A stretch of DNA of 64,000 bases. Source: Desulfovibrio sp. JC022 (GTDB lineage: Bacteria > Desulfobacterota > Desulfovibrionia > Desulfovibrionales > Desulfovibrionaceae). Shown piece after piece: positions 62,838-64,000 of the stretch. Made by a program: the position numbers and the translations under genes. Below the pieces are notes generated by a model. It worked only from the letters and a program-made list of their open reading frames with translations. It had not been told where the DNA came from and searched no databases. The DNA lies in NCBI RefSeq assembly GCF_010470665.1, contig NZ_VOPZ01000008.1, forward strand, positions 1 to 64,000, read 5' to 3'. Positions within the stretch are counted from its first letter, which is position 1, and each line of letters starts with the position of its first letter.

Positions 62838-63278
62838 ATGGCTGAAATCAAGAAGATACTCTGTGCAGTGGACTTTTCGGATCACAGCCCCGTTGTAGCA
62901 GAATACGCAAGCACCCTTGCCAAGACACTGGGTGCTGACATTATCTGCCTCTACGTGGCTCCATCGCTGGATCAGTACGTGGGTTTCCATGTACCGCCCA
63001 GCTCCATTGAAAACTTTGTCGGTGAAATTGTAACCGGTGCGGATTCAACAATGGAAACTTTCATCACTGAAAACTTCAAGGACGTACCTGCCGACGGCAA
63101 GGTCGTCACCGGCTATGCAGCCGAGGAGATCCTCGCCATTGCCGAAAGCGAGAACGCGGACATGATCGTCATGGGCACCCACGGGCGTGCGGGAATTGAC
63201 CGCATCCTGTTCGGTTCTGTAGCAGAAAAGGTGGTTAAGTCCGCCAAGAGTCCGGTTCTGACAGTAAGACCCTCCTAA
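62838..63278 (+). CDS. Universal stress protein (UspA family)
   Basis: A 146-residue UspA-family protein with an ATP-binding type motif 'GTHGRAGIDRILFGSVAEKV' (G-x2-G-x9-G-S) and N-terminal 'KILCAVDFSDHSPVVAEYAS'. Two starts are possible; ATG 62838 is preferred because GGAGG lies 7 bases upstream (the ATG at 62832 is too close). Its trigger is unknown. Confidence 0.9.
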   Translation: MAEIKKILCAVDFSDHSPVVAEYASTLAKTLGADIICLYVAPSLDQYVGFHVPPSSIENFVGEIVTGADSTMETFITENFKDVPADGKVVTGYAAEEILAIAESENADMIVMGTHGRAGIDRILFGSVAEKVVKSAKSPVLTVRPS

Positions 63279-63341
63279 GAATAACCTCATAACTGGCCTG
63301 AAGACCAGCACCCCGGTCTGAAGGTCGACCTCACTAACCTC

Positions 63342-63384
63342 AAAAAGCCCCCCGTCATGCCATGAACGGGGGGCTAATTTTATT
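63342..63384. terminator. Bidirectional terminator
   Basis: AGCCCCCCGT/ACGGGGGGCT (63346-63375) with flanking A-run (minus) and T-rich tract (plus). It serves the universal stress protein gene and rsgA. Confidence 0.88.
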
Positions 63385-63504
63385 TATTTTCTGACTAAAC
63401 TAGGTTTACTCAAATATTACAAGCATGAACGCGGTGCTGACTTTATTCTTTTTTGAATAAATGTGATTTATTCAAGTGTGACAACCATGAACAAAGGGCT
63501 GATC

Positions 63505-64000
63505 TTAACCTTTTTTCCGAATCTTCTTCATCTTCTTTATATGCAGAGCAACATCACGCCAGCGTTCTTTTTCCACTCGGTCAGCAGATTTATGTTCCCG
63601 CTGCAAGAGATAACCTAATTCACGTTTCATCTTATAATAACTTTCAAGACGTTCAGCTGAAAGCTCTCCACTTGCAACAGCTTCCAACACATTGCATCCC
63701 GGATCGTTAAGGTGATCACAATCCGAAAAACGGCAGAAGCGCGCGAATTGTTCTATATCAGCAAAAGCGTTATCCATGCCGCCGTCATCAGTGTAAAAGG
63801 CGATTTCACGGATACCCGGATTATCTATCAGCATCCCGCCTTGGGGCATACGAATCAAATCACGTCCCGTAGTGGTATGCCGCCCTTTCCCCACGCTCTG
63901 GCTGATAGCCCCGGTCTGCTGCACGGACTCGCCGTAAAGCCTGTTTAAAAGCGTTGATTTACCCGCACCGGATGACCCGATCATGGATACGGTCTTTCCC
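63505..64000 (-). CDS. rsgA: Ribosome small-subunit GTPase RsgA (3' part)
   Basis: C-terminal part of a circularly permuted GTPase that matures the 30S subunit. Visible: the P-loop 'GSSGAGKSTLLNRL' near the window edge, 'KGRHTTTGRDLIRMPQGGML' (G2-like region), 'IDNPGIREI' (G3) and the zinc site 'CRFSDCDHLNDPGCNVLEAV'. The OB-fold N-terminus and the G4-G5 part lie beyond the right edge. The reading frame is open to the end of the window. Confidence 0.93.
   Translation of the reverse strand, partial: GKTVSMIGSSGAGKSTLLNRLYGESVQQTGAISQSVGKGRHTTTGRDLIRMPQGGMLIDNPGIREIAFYTDDGGMDNAFADIEQFARFCRFSDCDHLNDPGCNVLEAVASGELSAERLESYYKMKRELGYLLQREHKSADRVEKERWRDVALHIKKMKKIRKKG

Overview
The window comes from the chromosome of a sulfate-reducing deltaproteobacterium of the Desulfovibrionales. 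It carries sat, aprBA, qmoABC(D) and dsrMKJOP, which together make up most of the dissimilatory sulfate-reduction pathway. It also carries lineage-typical features such as a TrmD fused to a second SPOUT methyltransferase and an RsbRD-type protein ahead of dsrM. The moderate GC content and protein style resemble the marine Maridesulfovibrio/D. salexigens group; that genus-level placement is inference.

Layout. 1-553: two consensus-like promoters point off the left edge (minus strand), plus a copy of a dispersed repeat. 554-5355 (minus): branched-chain amino-acid ABC transporter, transcribed livG-livK-livH-livM-livF. 5974-14161 (minus): qmoABC with qmoD, then aprBA. 15059-16339 (plus): sat, divergent from apr across a 0.9-kb regulatory region with Rex/HcpR-like sites and a structured leader. 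16519-22416 (plus): a chorismate-mutase/EPSP-synthase-like fusion, a small coiled-coil protein, aconitase and a PpiD-like chaperone. 22597-28826 (plus): argJ, an HD hydrolase, the Mla lipid-transport genes (mlaE, F, D, C, A) and a YfcE-like phosphodiesterase with a perfect terminator hairpin inside its coding region. 28908-34638: a small protein, MarC, a chemoreceptor and SecA. 34877-38678: a GlcF/GlcD-type oxidase pair, a LysR regulator and a 52-residue membrane protein. 38775-42151 (minus): smpB, ptsI, HPr and a lone mannose-type EIID. 42284-48858 (minus): rsmI, yraN and rnhB, then the ribosome/SRP block rplS, trmD, rimM, khpA, rpsP and ffh. 49136-54350 (plus): an OB-fold protein, an HdrD-like Fe-S protein, a membrane protein, a small protein with palindromic operators, a thioesterase and a solute-binding protein; sfsA follows on the minus strand. 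55461-61046 (plus): an RsbRD-type protein and dsrMKJOP. 61225-61801: a ParD/ParE module whose toxin lacks a normal start codon and which is flanked by copies of the dsrP terminator. 62057-64000: an uncharacterised Gln/Ala-rich protein, a universal stress protein and the 3' part of rsgA.

How it works together. Sat activates sulfate to APS, AprBA reduces APS to sulfite, Qmo links the quinone pool to AprBA, and DsrMKJOP links quinones and periplasmic cytochromes to the cytoplasmic DsrC/DsrAB step (dsrAB and dsrC are not in this window). Most of the rest is housekeeping: translation, protein export, outer-membrane lipid asymmetry and nitrogen metabolism.

I saw no CRISPR array, IS transposase, prophage or classical defence island. 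The unusual signals are regulatory or repeat-based: a five-copy intergenic repeat family, the intragenic terminator in yfcE, the AUA-start (or dead) ParE toxin and several palindromic operators.
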